The notes: generated by a model from the sequence alone, not told the origin. 64,000 bases of DNA from Enterococcus pingfangensis (GCF_005405205.1 NZ_BJDP01000005.1:166358-230357), one strand, 5' to 3'; positions 8,292-17,192 are shown, numbered from the stretch's first letter. Translations and numbers: made by a program.

Positions 8292-9350
8292 TTAGAATTC
8301 TCCAGGATTGGATTCGATCATTACTTTGATCTCATTGCCTTCCATTACTTTATCAAAGGCTTCACGCCATTCTGTTAATGGGTATTTCTTCGTGATCATT
8401 TCATCGATATTGATCGCGCCTTTGGCTAATAGATGGATCGCGATTGGCCAATCGTAAGGATTTTGTGACCGGCTGCCAATGTACTCAATTTCTCGTTGGA
8501 TAATCGATTCAGTATCTAAGTCCACCATTTTATTAGCAAACAGACCGACTTGGACGAATTGTCCTTGTTTGCGGAGCAATGGTAAGCTGGCATTAACTGC
8601 TGGTACAGCTCCTGATGCGTCGTACACTTTATCAACACCGTAACCGTCTGTTACTTCATTGACGATCGCTGCTAAGTCTTCTTTCATTGTGTCGACTACG
8701 ATATCTGCGCCAAGTTTTTTAGCCAAAGCTAAGCGATGAGCGTCTTTAGTGATCCCTGTCATGATGACAAAAGCACCAATTTCTTTAGCGATTTGTAACA
8801 GGAATAAGCCGATTGGACCAGGTCCCATGATAATGATTGTATCTTTTAGTTCTAGATGGCTTTTTTGATACATCGCATGGACACAACAAGCCAATGGTTC
8901 ACTCATCGCAGCACCTTCATAACTTAAATGGTCTGGCAATAGATGGATACTTTCTTCTCGTGCCAATACGTAATTTGCCATCGAGCCATTTTGCTGCGTC
9001 CCGATTCCTTTACGGTGCGGACACAAATTGTATTGTTTTTCTTTACAGTAGTCACATTCGCCGCAAACATAAAAAGTAGTTTCACTTGTTACCCGATCAC
9101 CGACTTTGACTTTGGTTACCTTATCGCCGACTTCAACAACTTCACCGGAAAATTCATGACCCAGCACAACTGGTGTGGTAGGATTTTTATATTCGCCCTT
9201 AAAAGTATGGATGTCTGAACCGCAAATACCGGTGTAAGCAACTTTAATCAAGACTTTGTCTTCTGCCGCTGTGGGAACTGGCAGATCGATAAATGCCATT
9301 TTGTCATATCCTGGTTCTTGTTTTGAAACGCCCTTCATCATTTTCGTCAT
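8292..9350 (-). CDS. Zinc-dependent alcohol dehydrogenase, probably polyol-phosphate dehydrogenase
   Basis: 352-residue medium-chain dehydrogenase. Catalytic-zinc residues are visible in GICGSD (Cys near 43) and GHE (His/Glu near 69). The four-Cys structural zinc site CGECDYCKEKQYNLC is near 96-110. The nucleotide-binding GPGPIG is near 178. It is the last gene of a galactitol-type PTS operon, so galactitol-1-phosphate 5-dehydrogenase (GatD-like) is the natural guess; other sorbitol/threonine-dehydrogenase-type activities cannot be excluded. No tagatose-6-phosphate kinase or aldolase accompanies it, so further steps must be encoded elsewhere. A 29-base AT-only inverted repeat lies upstream at 9378-9406. 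Confidence 0.85.
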   Translation of the reverse strand: MTKMMKGVSKQEPGYDKMAFIDLPVPTAAEDKVLIKVAYTGICGSDIHTFKGEYKNPTTPVVLGHEFSGEVVEVGDKVTKVKVGDRVTSETTFYVCGECDYCKEKQYNLCPHRKGIGTQQNGSMANYVLAREESIHLLPDHLSYEGAAMSEPLACCVHAMYQKSHLELKDTIIIMGPGPIGLFLLQIAKEIGAFVIMTGITKDAHRLALAKKLGADIVVDTMKEDLAAIVNEVTDGYGVDKVYDASGAVPAVNASLPLLRKQGQFVQVGLFANKMVDLDTESIIQREIEYIGSRSQNPYDWPIAIHLLAKGAINIDEMITKKYPLTEWREAFDKVMEGNEIKVMIESNPGEF

Positions 9351-9462
9351 TTCTGTCTCTCCTCATTCATATTAAGGAAAATAATTTTTATCGAAAAAAT
9401 TATTTTGATTACTATTTTTTTAAATTTAAATGCCTTTTGTTTTTGTAATTATTCGCCAAAGA

Positions 9463-10731
9463 TTAGATCACTTGTGCAACTAATTCTGAGAATTTCAAGA
9501 AGATCCACTTCAAGAAGTTACCGCCAGTGTCTAAGTTTGTGATTTGAGCTGCGCCGTCAGGGAATTTTACGATTCCTTGCGCCATTTCAGTAATAACTGG
9601 TGAAAAATCAGTCGCCATCAATAATGCTAAAGCCATAACGACAGTCAAAGAAATAACTGAGTGCAAGATATTTCCTTTACGGCTAGGTACAACTAAAGCT
9701 GCAAAGAATGGAATCGTTGCTAAGTCACCAAATGGCAATACACGGTTTCCTGGTAAAATGACAGCTAAGAACAATGTGATCGGTACCATCAAAAGACCTG
9801 TCGATAATGCTGCGGGTGAACCGGTTGCTAAAGCTGCATCCATTCCTAGATAGATTTCGCGATCGCCATAACGGCTTTGTAATAATTTTTGTGCGCCTTC
9901 TTGAATTGGGATCAAACCTTCCATCAAGATTTTTACCATCCGTGGCATCAAGAACATTACACCGCCCATGTTCATTCCCATTTGTAAAATGCCAATAAAG
10001 TCATAACCGCCTAGCAAGCCAAGGAACATCCCGATGATAATACCCATGATCATTGGTTCCCCAAAAATACCAAAACGTTTTTGAATTGTTTCTGGTTTCA
10101 CGTCTAATTTGTTGATACCAGGAATTTTATCGACTAACCAGCCAACTGGTAATGCCAAAATAGCATAACCTTGAGCAGAACCGGTTGTGATACTGATTCC
10201 TTCTAATCCGTAATACTCTTGAACTTTTGGTGCTGTTTTATCCGCGATAATTTGAATGATAATCGTGAATAAGATGCCGCATAAGATGCCAAAGAAAAAG
10301 CTTTTTGTTACAATATAACCAGTTGCTGCTACAGAACTAACGTGCCAGTAGTTCCAGATATCGATGTTTAGTGTTTTGGTCCGATTCAATGCTAACATGA
10401 TCAAATTTACCACTAAAATGACTGGAATCATTACAGCCGCGATTGGTTGCGCCCATGTCCCGGCTGAGACTGCTGGCCAGCCTGCGTCAATGATCGTCAA
10501 GTTCAATCCGAACCGTTCAACCATCGCTTGTGCTGCTGGACCTACATTTGTGGTCAAGACATTGATGACCAAGTTGATCCCGATCATCCCGATACCTACA
10601 GTGATCCCTGAAATAATTGCTTTTTTAACTGGAACTCTAAAGATAATCCCAACAATGAAGATAATGATTGGCAGCATAACACTTGCGCCAGCACCTAAAA
10701 CACTCTGTACTGCGTTCATTAAACTATCCAT
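9463..10731 (-). CDS. gatC: PTS galactitol-family EIIC component
   Basis: 422-residue polytopic membrane protein with about ten hydrophobic segments. Typical GatC-family sequences are GITVGIGMIGINLV near the N-terminus, GWPAVSAGTWAQPIAAVMIP (about 84-103), NYWHVSSVAATGY (about 127-139) and GMDAALATGSPAALSTGL (about 298-315). It is the permease that works with GatA and GatB. ATG at 10731 has GGAGGAAGGA upstream. Unusually, 267 bases separate it from gatB. The substrate may be galactitol or another polyol; the EIIC alone does not decide. Confidence 0.92.
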   Translation of the reverse strand: MDSLMNAVQSVLGAGASVMLPIIIFIVGIIFRVPVKKAIISGITVGIGMIGINLVINVLTTNVGPAAQAMVERFGLNLTIIDAGWPAVSAGTWAQPIAAVMIPVILVVNLIMLALNRTKTLNIDIWNYWHVSSVAATGYIVTKSFFFGILCGILFTIIIQIIADKTAPKVQEYYGLEGISITTGSAQGYAILALPVGWLVDKIPGINKLDVKPETIQKRFGIFGEPMIMGIIIGMFLGLLGGYDFIGILQMGMNMGGVMFLMPRMVKILMEGLIPIQEGAQKLLQSRYGDREIYLGMDAALATGSPAALSTGLLMVPITLFLAVILPGNRVLPFGDLATIPFFAALVVPSRKGNILHSVISLTVVMALALLMATDFSPVITEMAQGIVKFPDGAAQITNLDTGGNFLKWIFLKFSELVAQVI

Positions 10732-10998
10732 AAATTCCTTCCTCCCAATTCGTTTTAGTCTAGGTTTCTAAAGACCTTGCTGTTGTTCAACTATCCAGCA
10801 AACGATCTTCAAATGTTACTAATATTTCCCGTACATCAATTACGCTGTACTTCGTCTTATTCAAAATCTTTATTCCCAGCTGCGTCAACTGTAAAAAACA
10901 GCATTAGAAAATCGCGCTAGTCGCCAAGCAGCAGACATTCGCTTACAGATAAACGAACGTGCTTTGAAACTCATGAACTAGCGCCTTATCCAAAGTTA
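10732..10998 (-). other. 267-base non-coding spacer between gatB and gatC
   Basis: Neighbouring gat genes are 17 bases apart or overlap, but this gap is 267 bases. I see no gene longer than about 30 codons with a ribosome site, and no clear terminator. The stretch is of mixed composition rather than AT-rich. Part of it (rough similarity around AGTTCATGAGTTTCAAAGCA on the minus strand) resembles the segment near 15,930, so it may be a dispersed intergenic repeat. Confidence 0.5.
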
Positions 10999-11286
10999 TT
11001 AAATTCCTTTAGCTACTTCAAGAATTTGATTTTCGATTTTTTCTGTTCCGATCCCTGTTAAAAATGCCATCGCAGAAATTGCTGGAATTTTGTATTGTGT
11101 TGGCAACATTGTTGTTGAAATCAACATGTCTGCACTGTCTTGTCTTCCGGCTGCTTCTGAAATTTTGATTTGTGTAATCTCTACCGGCAAATTGTTTTTA
11201 GCGAATAATTCCTCGACTTTTTTCATCACTACCGTTGATGTTGCGATTCCTGCTCCACATGCTACTAATACGCGAATTGGTTTCAT
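10999..11286 (-). CDS. gatB: PTS galactitol-family EIIB component
   Basis: 95 residues with the EIIB P-loop RVLVACGAGIATSTV, where Cys10 is the phosphorylated residue, and a Rossmann-like small domain to the end. Length and motif match GatB/SgcB-type EIIB. It takes phosphate from GatA and passes it to the sugar held by GatC. ATG at 11286 follows GGGAGAG. It lies 17 bases after gatA. Confidence 0.93.
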   Translation of the reverse strand: MKPIRVLVACGAGIATSTVVMKKVEELFAKNNLPVEITQIKISEAAGRQDSADMLISTTMLPTQYKIPAISAMAFLTGIGTEKIENQILEVAKGI

Positions 11287-11303
11287 AATATTTCTCTCCC
11301 TTT

Positions 11304-11777
11304 TTATAATTGATTGTTTTTGATCGTGCTGATTAACTCAGTCGCTGTTGTCGCTAATAATAATTCTGATAAAACTGCTTCATTTTGTAATAATCCCATC
11401 AACGATTGCAGCATCTCTAATTGCGCATGGGGTTGATTCAGTCCTAATACAAAGACGATCTGAGCTTCCACTTGCTTGCTGTTGTCTTCCATGCTTTTGA
11501 AAGCTACTGGGTCTTGCAAAGTCACTACTGCTACAAATTCTTCCAACACACATTCCGCATCAGTATGCGGGATCGCCGCGCCGAAATTCATTAATTGAAT
11601 ACCGGTAGGAAAAGTTTCTTCCCGTTTTTTAATCCGTTCTAAAAAGTCTTCTCGGACCCACCCTAGGTCTGAGGCTTTTTGATTAACTTGTTCAAACAAC
11701 TCATCACTTGAAGAAAAGTTCTCTTGTGCGAAAACTAACGGTTCTTTCACATATGAACTTAGTGTCGTTTCTGTCAT
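11304..11777 (-). CDS. gatA: PTS fructose/galactitol-family EIIA component
   Basis: 157-residue EIIA of the mannitol/fructose-like family. The phospho-acceptor His is in MNFGAAIPHTDAECV (near residue 64). The start is ATG 11777-11775: it shares a base with the stop of the upstream regulator (TAATG) and has GGAGGG seven bases away. A longer reading from a TTG at 11792 would place the start inside that ribosome site. The overlap suggests regulator and EIIA are translationally coupled. Confidence 0.92.
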   Translation of the reverse strand: MTETTLSSYVKEPLVFAQENFSSSDELFEQVNQKASDLGWVREDFLERIKKREETFPTGIQLMNFGAAIPHTDAECVLEEFVAVVTLQDPVAFKSMEDNSKQVEAQIVFVLGLNQPHAQLEMLQSLMGLLQNEAVLSELLLATTATELISTIKNNQL

Positions 11778-13852
11778 TATTTTGCCCTCCAATACTCATC
11801 GTTGAAATCGATCAACGATTCCCGAATTTCTTCTTTCGTTGTTGCCTTCTCTAATTGTGCCAACTCATCGGCACCTGCTAAACTCATCATTTCAAAAATC
11901 AAATCCAGGTGTTCCTCTTTATCATTTGAAGCGAGTAAAATCACCGTATGGATTTTTTTGCCATCTTCAGTGAGAATTCCTTTTTTCACCAGTCCTAAAC
12001 TGATTCCTACACCGATTGCTCCTGCCTCAGCTACTGTATGCGGCAACGCGATCTTATGACGTAAAACGGTATAGGCTGGCGGTAACGGCATTTCTTTTTT
12101 CAACGTCTGCACGTAATCTGTCGTGATAACTTGTTGCCGTTCCAACGGTTGCGCCAATGCATCTAAAACTTCTGACCAGCTGATCGCTTCTTCAAAAATT
12201 TGGATCGTTTCTCCTTTTAAAAGATCGATCAAATGCGGCCGTTTCTTTTCCAAGATTTTAGATTCTTTTGGTGCAAACAGGCTTAGCAATTCGTCATAAA
12301 AACTCATTTCGTCCGCGATGACCGCGTGTTTTTTTACCACTGCCAAGATTTTCTCCGGTGTAACGATCTCCGTCTGAATGATCGCTGTCGAACGTAACAC
12401 ACGTTCTCTTAATTGCCGCTTTTCTTGTTCTGATAAAAAATTGTTCACGACGAAAACTTTCTTTTCCGTTTTTAACGGAACCGCTGAGAAAACGAAGTCT
12501 ACATCATAATCATTCCGATAAAATTCACGTGCTGACATCGATGTGACAAAATCAATTTCCGGCAATAAATTTTTCAATGTGTTTTCCAATAAAACCGTGA
12601 TTGAGATCCCATTCGGACAAACGACGATTGCTTGCTTCCGATTTTCCGGATGGACGATTTCTGAGCTCTCCACGATGTGGCTGCCAATAAACAGCGAAAT
12701 GAAAAATAATTCCGCATCTGGAACTGGTTGCTCAAAATAGATTTCCAACGGCCCGCTGGCTTCTTTGACTAAATAAAATAGTGAAAATAAATTGGCATCT
12801 TTATTTTCTTGATAATATTGTGCCTGCAGATTCAAGCGATATTTGATGCGATAGTAAGCTGGACGCATGTGGACAAGCAATCGCTCTAATAATTTTTCCT
12901 TTTCCTCTAAGCTGACACTAGCGATCTGTTCAAAATTTGCGATGACTTGTTCTAAAGCTTCTTTCATTTTATTGATCTCTTTCACCGATAAAATATCACC
13001 GCGGGAAAGATTGGTCGTCAGCAGCAGCATCGTTAAGTAAACGCGTTCATTTTCACTTAAACCATCAACATCCCAAATGACCCGATCAGCAGCTAAATAT
13101 TCTTTCGTATCTGCAAGTTCGCGATAATTGACTTTAAAACTGTAAGAGATCAACTTACCTTTTTGCGCCCGTCGAATCACTAAAATGATCAATAGCGGTA
13201 AGGTTTTTAGTCGTTCGTCTGTAAACTGGACTTTCAACTCTTCTTCTACTAACTCCACGCGTTTGCGAAAGACTTCGATCTGCTGCAAATCAATATTGGC
13301 AAATTGGCTAATAAAATTGATCCCATTGTACATCGCCGCTAAATTGTTCAATAAATCAGAAAGGACATTGCGTTTGTTCCACTCATCTCCTTGAATGAAA
13401 TACCCTTTTTGACGAGTATATTTCAAGACCAATTGATTTTTCTGCAACTGCTGCGTGACTTCTTTCAAATCCCGTAGCACAGTGTTGCGGCTAACATTCA
13501 ATTCATCAATAAAATGATTCAGCGATAAATAATCTTCTTTGCTAAGTAACATCAATTCAATTATGGACGCTCGTTCTTTACCAGAAAAAACATAATTTTC
13601 TGTTGATTCCCCGAGCTGTTCATCACCACCCTTATAATTTGAGAGAATCTCATTTGCGATGAGAAAGTGACCGTTTTTTGTTCGTTTAATCTCACTCAAC
13701 TTTTCATCTAGTAAAGAATCATTGATCTTCTTCAACGCGTAATTCAATTGCCCACGCGTCAAGTCGAATTTCTCGCACAATGTTTTACTAGTGATCTGCG
13801 GATTGTTGATTAACTCAACAAAAATCTGATTAGTTCGTTCTTCTAAGTTCAT
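11777..13852 (-). CDS. PRD-containing transcriptional regulator of the gat operon (BglG/MtlR type)
   Basis: 691 residues: an N-terminal HTH (about 1-45), a second HTH (about 95-135, DELNVSRNTVLRDLKEV), two PRDs (about 190-400), an EIIB-like domain with Cys412 in VVCPNGIS, and an EIIA-like domain near the C-terminus with the acceptor His in KIALPHT (about 610). This is the layout of PTS-phosphorylated activators such as MtlR and ManR. It is the first gene of the regulator-gatA-gatB-gatC-dehydrogenase operon and probably controls it. ATG at 13852 is preceded by AGAGGGATAAGG. The target sequence is not evident. Confidence 0.88.
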   Translation of the reverse strand: MNLEERTNQIFVELINNPQITSKTLCEKFDLTRGQLNYALKKINDSLLDEKLSEIKRTKNGHFLIANEILSNYKGGDEQLGESTENYVFSGKERASIIELMLLSKEDYLSLNHFIDELNVSRNTVLRDLKEVTQQLQKNQLVLKYTRQKGYFIQGDEWNKRNVLSDLLNNLAAMYNGINFISQFANIDLQQIEVFRKRVELVEEELKVQFTDERLKTLPLLIILVIRRAQKGKLISYSFKVNYRELADTKEYLAADRVIWDVDGLSENERVYLTMLLLTTNLSRGDILSVKEINKMKEALEQVIANFEQIASVSLEEKEKLLERLLVHMRPAYYRIKYRLNLQAQYYQENKDANLFSLFYLVKEASGPLEIYFEQPVPDAELFFISLFIGSHIVESSEIVHPENRKQAIVVCPNGISITVLLENTLKNLLPEIDFVTSMSAREFYRNDYDVDFVFSAVPLKTEKKVFVVNNFLSEQEKRQLRERVLRSTAIIQTEIVTPEKILAVVKKHAVIADEMSFYDELLSLFAPKESKILEKKRPHLIDLLKGETIQIFEEAISWSEVLDALAQPLERQQVITTDYVQTLKKEMPLPPAYTVLRHKIALPHTVAEAGAIGVGISLGLVKKGILTEDGKKIHTVILLASNDKEEHLDLIFEMMSLAGADELAQLEKATTKEEIRESLIDFNDEYWRAK

Positions 13853-14186
13853 CCTTATCCCTCTTTACATTCTTAAATTTAAATGAAAAACGCTTACAAT
13901 TCTAGCTTATTTGTTCACAATTAATTCAGTGTTTTTTATGCAACCTGGTGCTGACAGATACTTTTTTTTCACAAAAAAAATAAGCAGAAATAAGAAATGC
14001 TTGAATAGCAGCAATAAAGAATCCTTACATTCCTATTTTTTACTACGTATTATGCAACTTGATTCTCTTATTTTCTACTTATTCTATCAGTAGTCTCATT
14101 ATTTGTCTGTTTTTTATGTAAACGAGACTTTCTCATTTTTACAGTAAAAATAGCTTTAGCATAGGTCTAAACGCTAAATAATCCGA
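13853..14186. other. Intergenic region upstream of the gat operon
   Basis: About 330 bases without a credible gene; a 60-codon plus-strand reading at 13911-14093 has no ribosome site and odd composition. The region is AT-rich and holds the operon's upstream control sequences, including the cre-like site listed separately. No confident -35/-10 pair was found. Confidence 0.6.
13885..13899 (-). promoter_or_regulatory. cre-like CcpA site upstream of the gat operon
   Basis: On the minus strand TTGTAAGCGTTTTTC fits the relaxed cre consensus WTGNAANCGNWNNCW at 14 of 15 positions by my count, 33 bases upstream of the regulator start. This suggests glucose repression of the operon. Confidence 0.5.
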
Positions 14187-14235
14187 AAAAAAAACTGAAA
14201 TGGACGAATAATTCATCCTTCAGTCTCTTTTTTTT
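14187..14235. terminator. Terminator after the aldehyde dehydrogenase gene
   Basis: Hairpin CTGAAGGATGAA / TTCGTCC-ATTTCAG (minus strand) flanked by an A run on one side and a T run on the other, so it could work in both directions. It lies 40 bases beyond the aldehyde dehydrogenase stop. Confidence 0.75.
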
Positions 14236-14274
14236 ACACGTCATGATCCCATTGATACCTTTTTCAACGATAAT

Positions 14275-15723
14275 TTAAAATGGATACTGGTTTTTCCCGG
14301 TTTTGGTTGTCACCCATTGAACACGGGTGAATTCTTCTAATACCCATTCACCGTTGAACCGTCCAATCCCAGAATTTTTTTCGCCGCCGAATGGTGCGTT
14401 GGGTTCATCAGCAACGGTCAATCCATTAATGTGACACATGCCGGACTCCAACTCATTGGCTAACATCCTACCTTTAGTTAAATCACTGGTGAACAGGGCG
14501 CTGGACAACCCGTAGTCAGTGTCGTTTGCTGCTGTGATCGCGGCGGTTGTGTCTTTTACTTTTAAGATCGGCAGGACTGGACCAAAAATTTCCTCATGAA
14601 AAACTGTTAGTGTTGGATCTTCTGAAACTAAAACGAACGGCTCTACGACCTGACCTTTGATCATTCCTTCTACTAAAAATTCAGCTTTGGCTGATTGGGC
14701 CTGCTGGATGATCTCTTCGATATGGTCCGTTTGTTTTTGATTGATGATCGGACCGATGATCGTCTGCGTATCGGCAGGGTTTCCAACAACTAATTTTTTT
14801 ACTCGCTCCACTACTTTAGCAACAAACTTGTCAAAGACCGCTTCCACTACGATGGCTCGATTGGCAGCCATACAAATTTGACCGGAATGCATAAATTTGC
14901 TGACGACCAACGCATGGGCAGCTTCATCCAGATTAGCGTCTGCCAATACGATAAATGGAGAATTTCCACCTAATTCCAAGGCCACTTGTTTGATCCTTTT
15001 TCCGCTCAGTGCATGACTGGCGATATTTTTTCCGACGGGTGTCGAACCGGTAAAGGAAATGAAATTAGGAATGGGATGGCTGACAAAATAATCCCCGATC
15101 TCACTGCCGCTACCGATCGTCACATTCACCAAGCCTTGCGGAACACCAGCCTCTTCAAAAATTTTAGCTGGCAGCAGGCCGCCGGTCACCGGACTGTCAC
15201 TTGCCGGCTTGATGACCACCGCAGCAAGCGCAGGGGCTAATGAGCGCATCGTCAAATGAAAAGGAAAATTCCAAGGACTGATGATTCCAACGACACCAAC
15301 CGGCCGACGCATCACAAAACTTTCTGTGCCGCTGCTTGTCGGCAAGATTCGGCTCTCAATCCGCAGCGGAAAACTAGCCGCTTCTTCGGTGATGCCTTTT
15401 GCCAAATTGACTTCAAGTCCGGCTTTGATTTTTGTGGCGCCGCCTTCTTTGACCAGCCATTCCATAATTTCAGCTTGCTGCGCTTCGATCAAAGCCGCCG
15501 CTTTTTTTATTACTTGACTGCGTTCTTTAGGTGTTTTGGCGATCCATTCTTTTTGCGCTTCTTGAGCGGCTTGATAGGCCTCATTAACATCTTGGGTATT
15601 TGCACCTTGGATCGTAGTGAGCGTCTCTTGAGTATACGGATTTCTATCTTCATTCACCTGATCTAAATCATTGCCTGGCTTCCATTTGCCGCCAATAAAC
15701 TGCTTGTCGAACTGTCTTTCCAT
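14275..15723 (-). CDS. NAD(P)-dependent aldehyde dehydrogenase
   Basis: 482 residues from ATG 15723, which is spaced ten bases from AGGAGG; a nearer ATG would overlap that site. ALDH superfamily marks: PWNFPFHLTMRSLAPAL (near 150), the Lys of VVIKPAS, the general-base Glu in ELGGNSPF (near 250) and the nucleophile Cys in SGQICMAANR (near 284). The closest remembered relatives are benzaldehyde/vanillin-type or broad-range aldehyde dehydrogenases; the substrate is unknown. In the cofactor region it reads ALAAVVIKP, where the family nearly always has ALAAGN(x)VVIKP, as if nine bases were lost in frame. It stands alone, with a terminator downstream. Confidence 0.88.
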   Translation of the reverse strand: MERQFDKQFIGGKWKPGNDLDQVNEDRNPYTQETLTTIQGANTQDVNEAYQAAQEAQKEWIAKTPKERSQVIKKAAALIEAQQAEIMEWLVKEGGATKIKAGLEVNLAKGITEEAASFPLRIESRILPTSSGTESFVMRRPVGVVGIISPWNFPFHLTMRSLAPALAAVVIKPASDSPVTGGLLPAKIFEEAGVPQGLVNVTIGSGSEIGDYFVSHPIPNFISFTGSTPVGKNIASHALSGKRIKQVALELGGNSPFIVLADANLDEAAHALVVSKFMHSGQICMAANRAIVVEAVFDKFVAKVVERVKKLVVGNPADTQTIIGPIINQKQTDHIEEIIQQAQSAKAEFLVEGMIKGQVVEPFVLVSEDPTLTVFHEEIFGPVLPILKVKDTTAAITAANDTDYGLSSALFTSDLTKGRMLANELESGMCHINGLTVADEPNAPFGGEKNSGIGRFNGEWVLEEFTRVQWVTTKTGKNQYPF

Positions 15724-15843
15724 AGTTTCCATCCCTCCTATCTTTTTATCATAGAATACGTTTTCAATAAAAAGCAAAAAATAGGCTTGCTAGGATCGGT
15801 CGACCTTAATAAATTTAGCAACAATTAGTTTTTTTCTTCAGTA

Positions 15844-15887
15844 AAGCAAAAAGGAACTGTGACAAAAATTGTCACAGCTCCTTTTTG
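15844..15887. terminator. Bidirectional terminator
   Basis: Strong stem AGCAAAAAGGA-CTGTGACAA with its complement, A and T runs on both sides. It follows the unknown gene at 15950-16357 and faces the start region of the aldehyde dehydrogenase. Confidence 0.85.
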
Positions 15888-15949
15888 CTAAATAACTAGT
15901 GTTCCAGCTTCAAGAAACAAGCTGAAATTGCTTGAAGCTCATAACTTCG

Positions 15950-16357
15950 CTAATCAACTGCTAGTTTGATTTCGTAAGGTTCGATCTTGAACAGTTGCGC
16001 TAAAATTTGATTGACTTGATCAAACAATTGGTCGTTGTCTTCAAATGTTTGTTTTGTTTGAATTCGTTGTGCGGCTGCTTGATAAACGATTTGATCCCCA
16101 AGCCGTTTAGGTTCGATCATGTCGCTGCCTTTTTTTAAAACGAGCGTCTCTTCCCCGATCCCAGTCGGAATGACTGTCTCCCGCCACCCATTTTTCTGGG
16201 CAAGCGTTTGGACAAGTGACGGAACATCAAAATTATCCAGCACTTCAGACAAGCGGTCTTCAAAATGAATAGTGAATGTCTCCGTATTTTGCATCTTGCA
16301 GGCATTGCACCCGCCATCAACTAAAAAAGCGCTACTGGAAATTGCTGCTTTAGCCAT
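15950..16357 (-). CDS. Uncharacterised protein with GGCNACK motif, coupled to a HAD phosphatase gene
   Basis: 135 residues from ATG 16357, which has AAGGAA nine bases upstream. The start overlaps the end of the HAD phosphatase gene by eight bases, so the pair is probably co-translated. I do not recognise the family. There is no signal peptide or membrane segment. The N-terminus has SSSAFLVDGGCNACKMQ with a CxxC pair (near 17-20), then a mixed alpha/beta-looking stretch with a Val/Leu-rich core and an acidic C-terminal third. The CxxC could be a metal or redox site, but nothing else supports that. It is followed by a strong terminator. Confidence 0.7.
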   Translation of the reverse strand: MAKAAISSSAFLVDGGCNACKMQNTETFTIHFEDRLSEVLDNFDVPSLVQTLAQKNGWRETVIPTGIGEETLVLKKGSDMIEPKRLGDQIVYQAAAQRIQTKQTFEDNDQLFDQVNQILAQLFKIEPYEIKLAVD

Positions 16358-17027
16358 GCTGCTCTCTTCCTTTCTGATAAATAGTACTGAGCGCTTTCGC
16401 ATCCAGCTCAGCAAAAGTCGTTATGACTTGATCTGCAAAAGCTAAATCTTGCTTAGGAAACGCTGGGTTGGCAAAGCCGACACAAACCATTCCGGCATTA
16501 GAAACAGCGCCCGTACCGTTTTTCGTGTCTTCAATCCCTAAACACTTTTCAGGCTCTACCCCTAACCGTTTGGCGGCCGCTAAATAGACATCTGGTGCGG
16601 GTTTTGAATGCGCCACTTCTTCAGTGCTAACGACTTCTGAAAAATACTCGATCAACCCGATCGCTGCCAAATTTATTTTGATCTCTGCTAACGAAGAAGA
16701 GGAAGCTACCGCTAATTTTAATCCGCTTTCATGCAATCGTTTAACAAATTCCTGCACATGCGGAATGACTTTGATCCCGTCACGTTCGATCATCGCTTGG
16801 CGCAAAGACGTCATTTGCTGAACATATTCTGGTACGGATAAAGGCAATGAAAATTCTTGTTTCATCTGCTCCCACATATACTCGCCAGTTGTTCCCATAA
16901 ATTGAAAATGGTAGCTTTCGGCTACTTCATGACCCGCTTCTTTTAAAATCTGTGATTTGCTTTGAAAATACGTATATTCTGAATCGACTAACACGCCATC
17001 CATATCGAAAATAATCGCTGCTAACAT
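16350..17027 (-). CDS. HAD-superfamily phosphatase, beta-phosphoglucomutase-like
   Basis: 225 residues from ATG 17027 (GGAGG six bases upstream). HAD motif I is DMDGVLVDSE (about 8-17), motif II Ser in VASSSS (about 108), motif III Lys in HSKPAPDVY (about 142) and motif IV in GIEDTKNG (about 168). A helical cap between motifs I and II makes it subclass I, like YcjU, PgmB and GPP-type phosphatases. It may act as a sugar-phosphate phosphatase or mutase; the substrate is not deducible. Its stop overlaps the next gene, which is of unknown function. Confidence 0.85.
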   Translation of the reverse strand: MLAAIIFDMDGVLVDSEYTYFQSKSQILKEAGHEVAESYHFQFMGTTGEYMWEQMKQEFSLPLSVPEYVQQMTSLRQAMIERDGIKVIPHVQEFVKRLHESGLKLAVASSSSLAEIKINLAAIGLIEYFSEVVSTEEVAHSKPAPDVYLAAAKRLGVEPEKCLGIEDTKNGTGAVSNAGMVCVGFANPAFPKQDLAFADQVITTFAELDAKALSTIYQKGREQHG

Positions 17028-17156
17028 TCCATTCCTCCATACAAGTATTTGTTTAAACTCTACCATAGATCTCAAAAAGTGGGTAGCCTTCTAGCGAAAA
17101 GACTTCCGCTGACCTGTTCTATTGCTTCGTACTTTAACTCCTTCTAAATTTTCCCA

Positions 17157-17192
17157 AACAAAAAAGCTGTGATTTCTCACAACCTTTTTTGC
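17157..17192. terminator. Bidirectional terminator
   Basis: Hairpin AAGCTGTGA-TTTC-TCACAACCTT with A and T runs on either side, 60 bases beyond the TMEM175-type gene (minus strand). Confidence 0.75.

Noticed and set aside
13911..14093. 60-codon plus-strand reading frame upstream of the gat operon
   Set aside because: No ribosome-binding site, AT-driven composition, and it overlaps the probable promoter and cre region.
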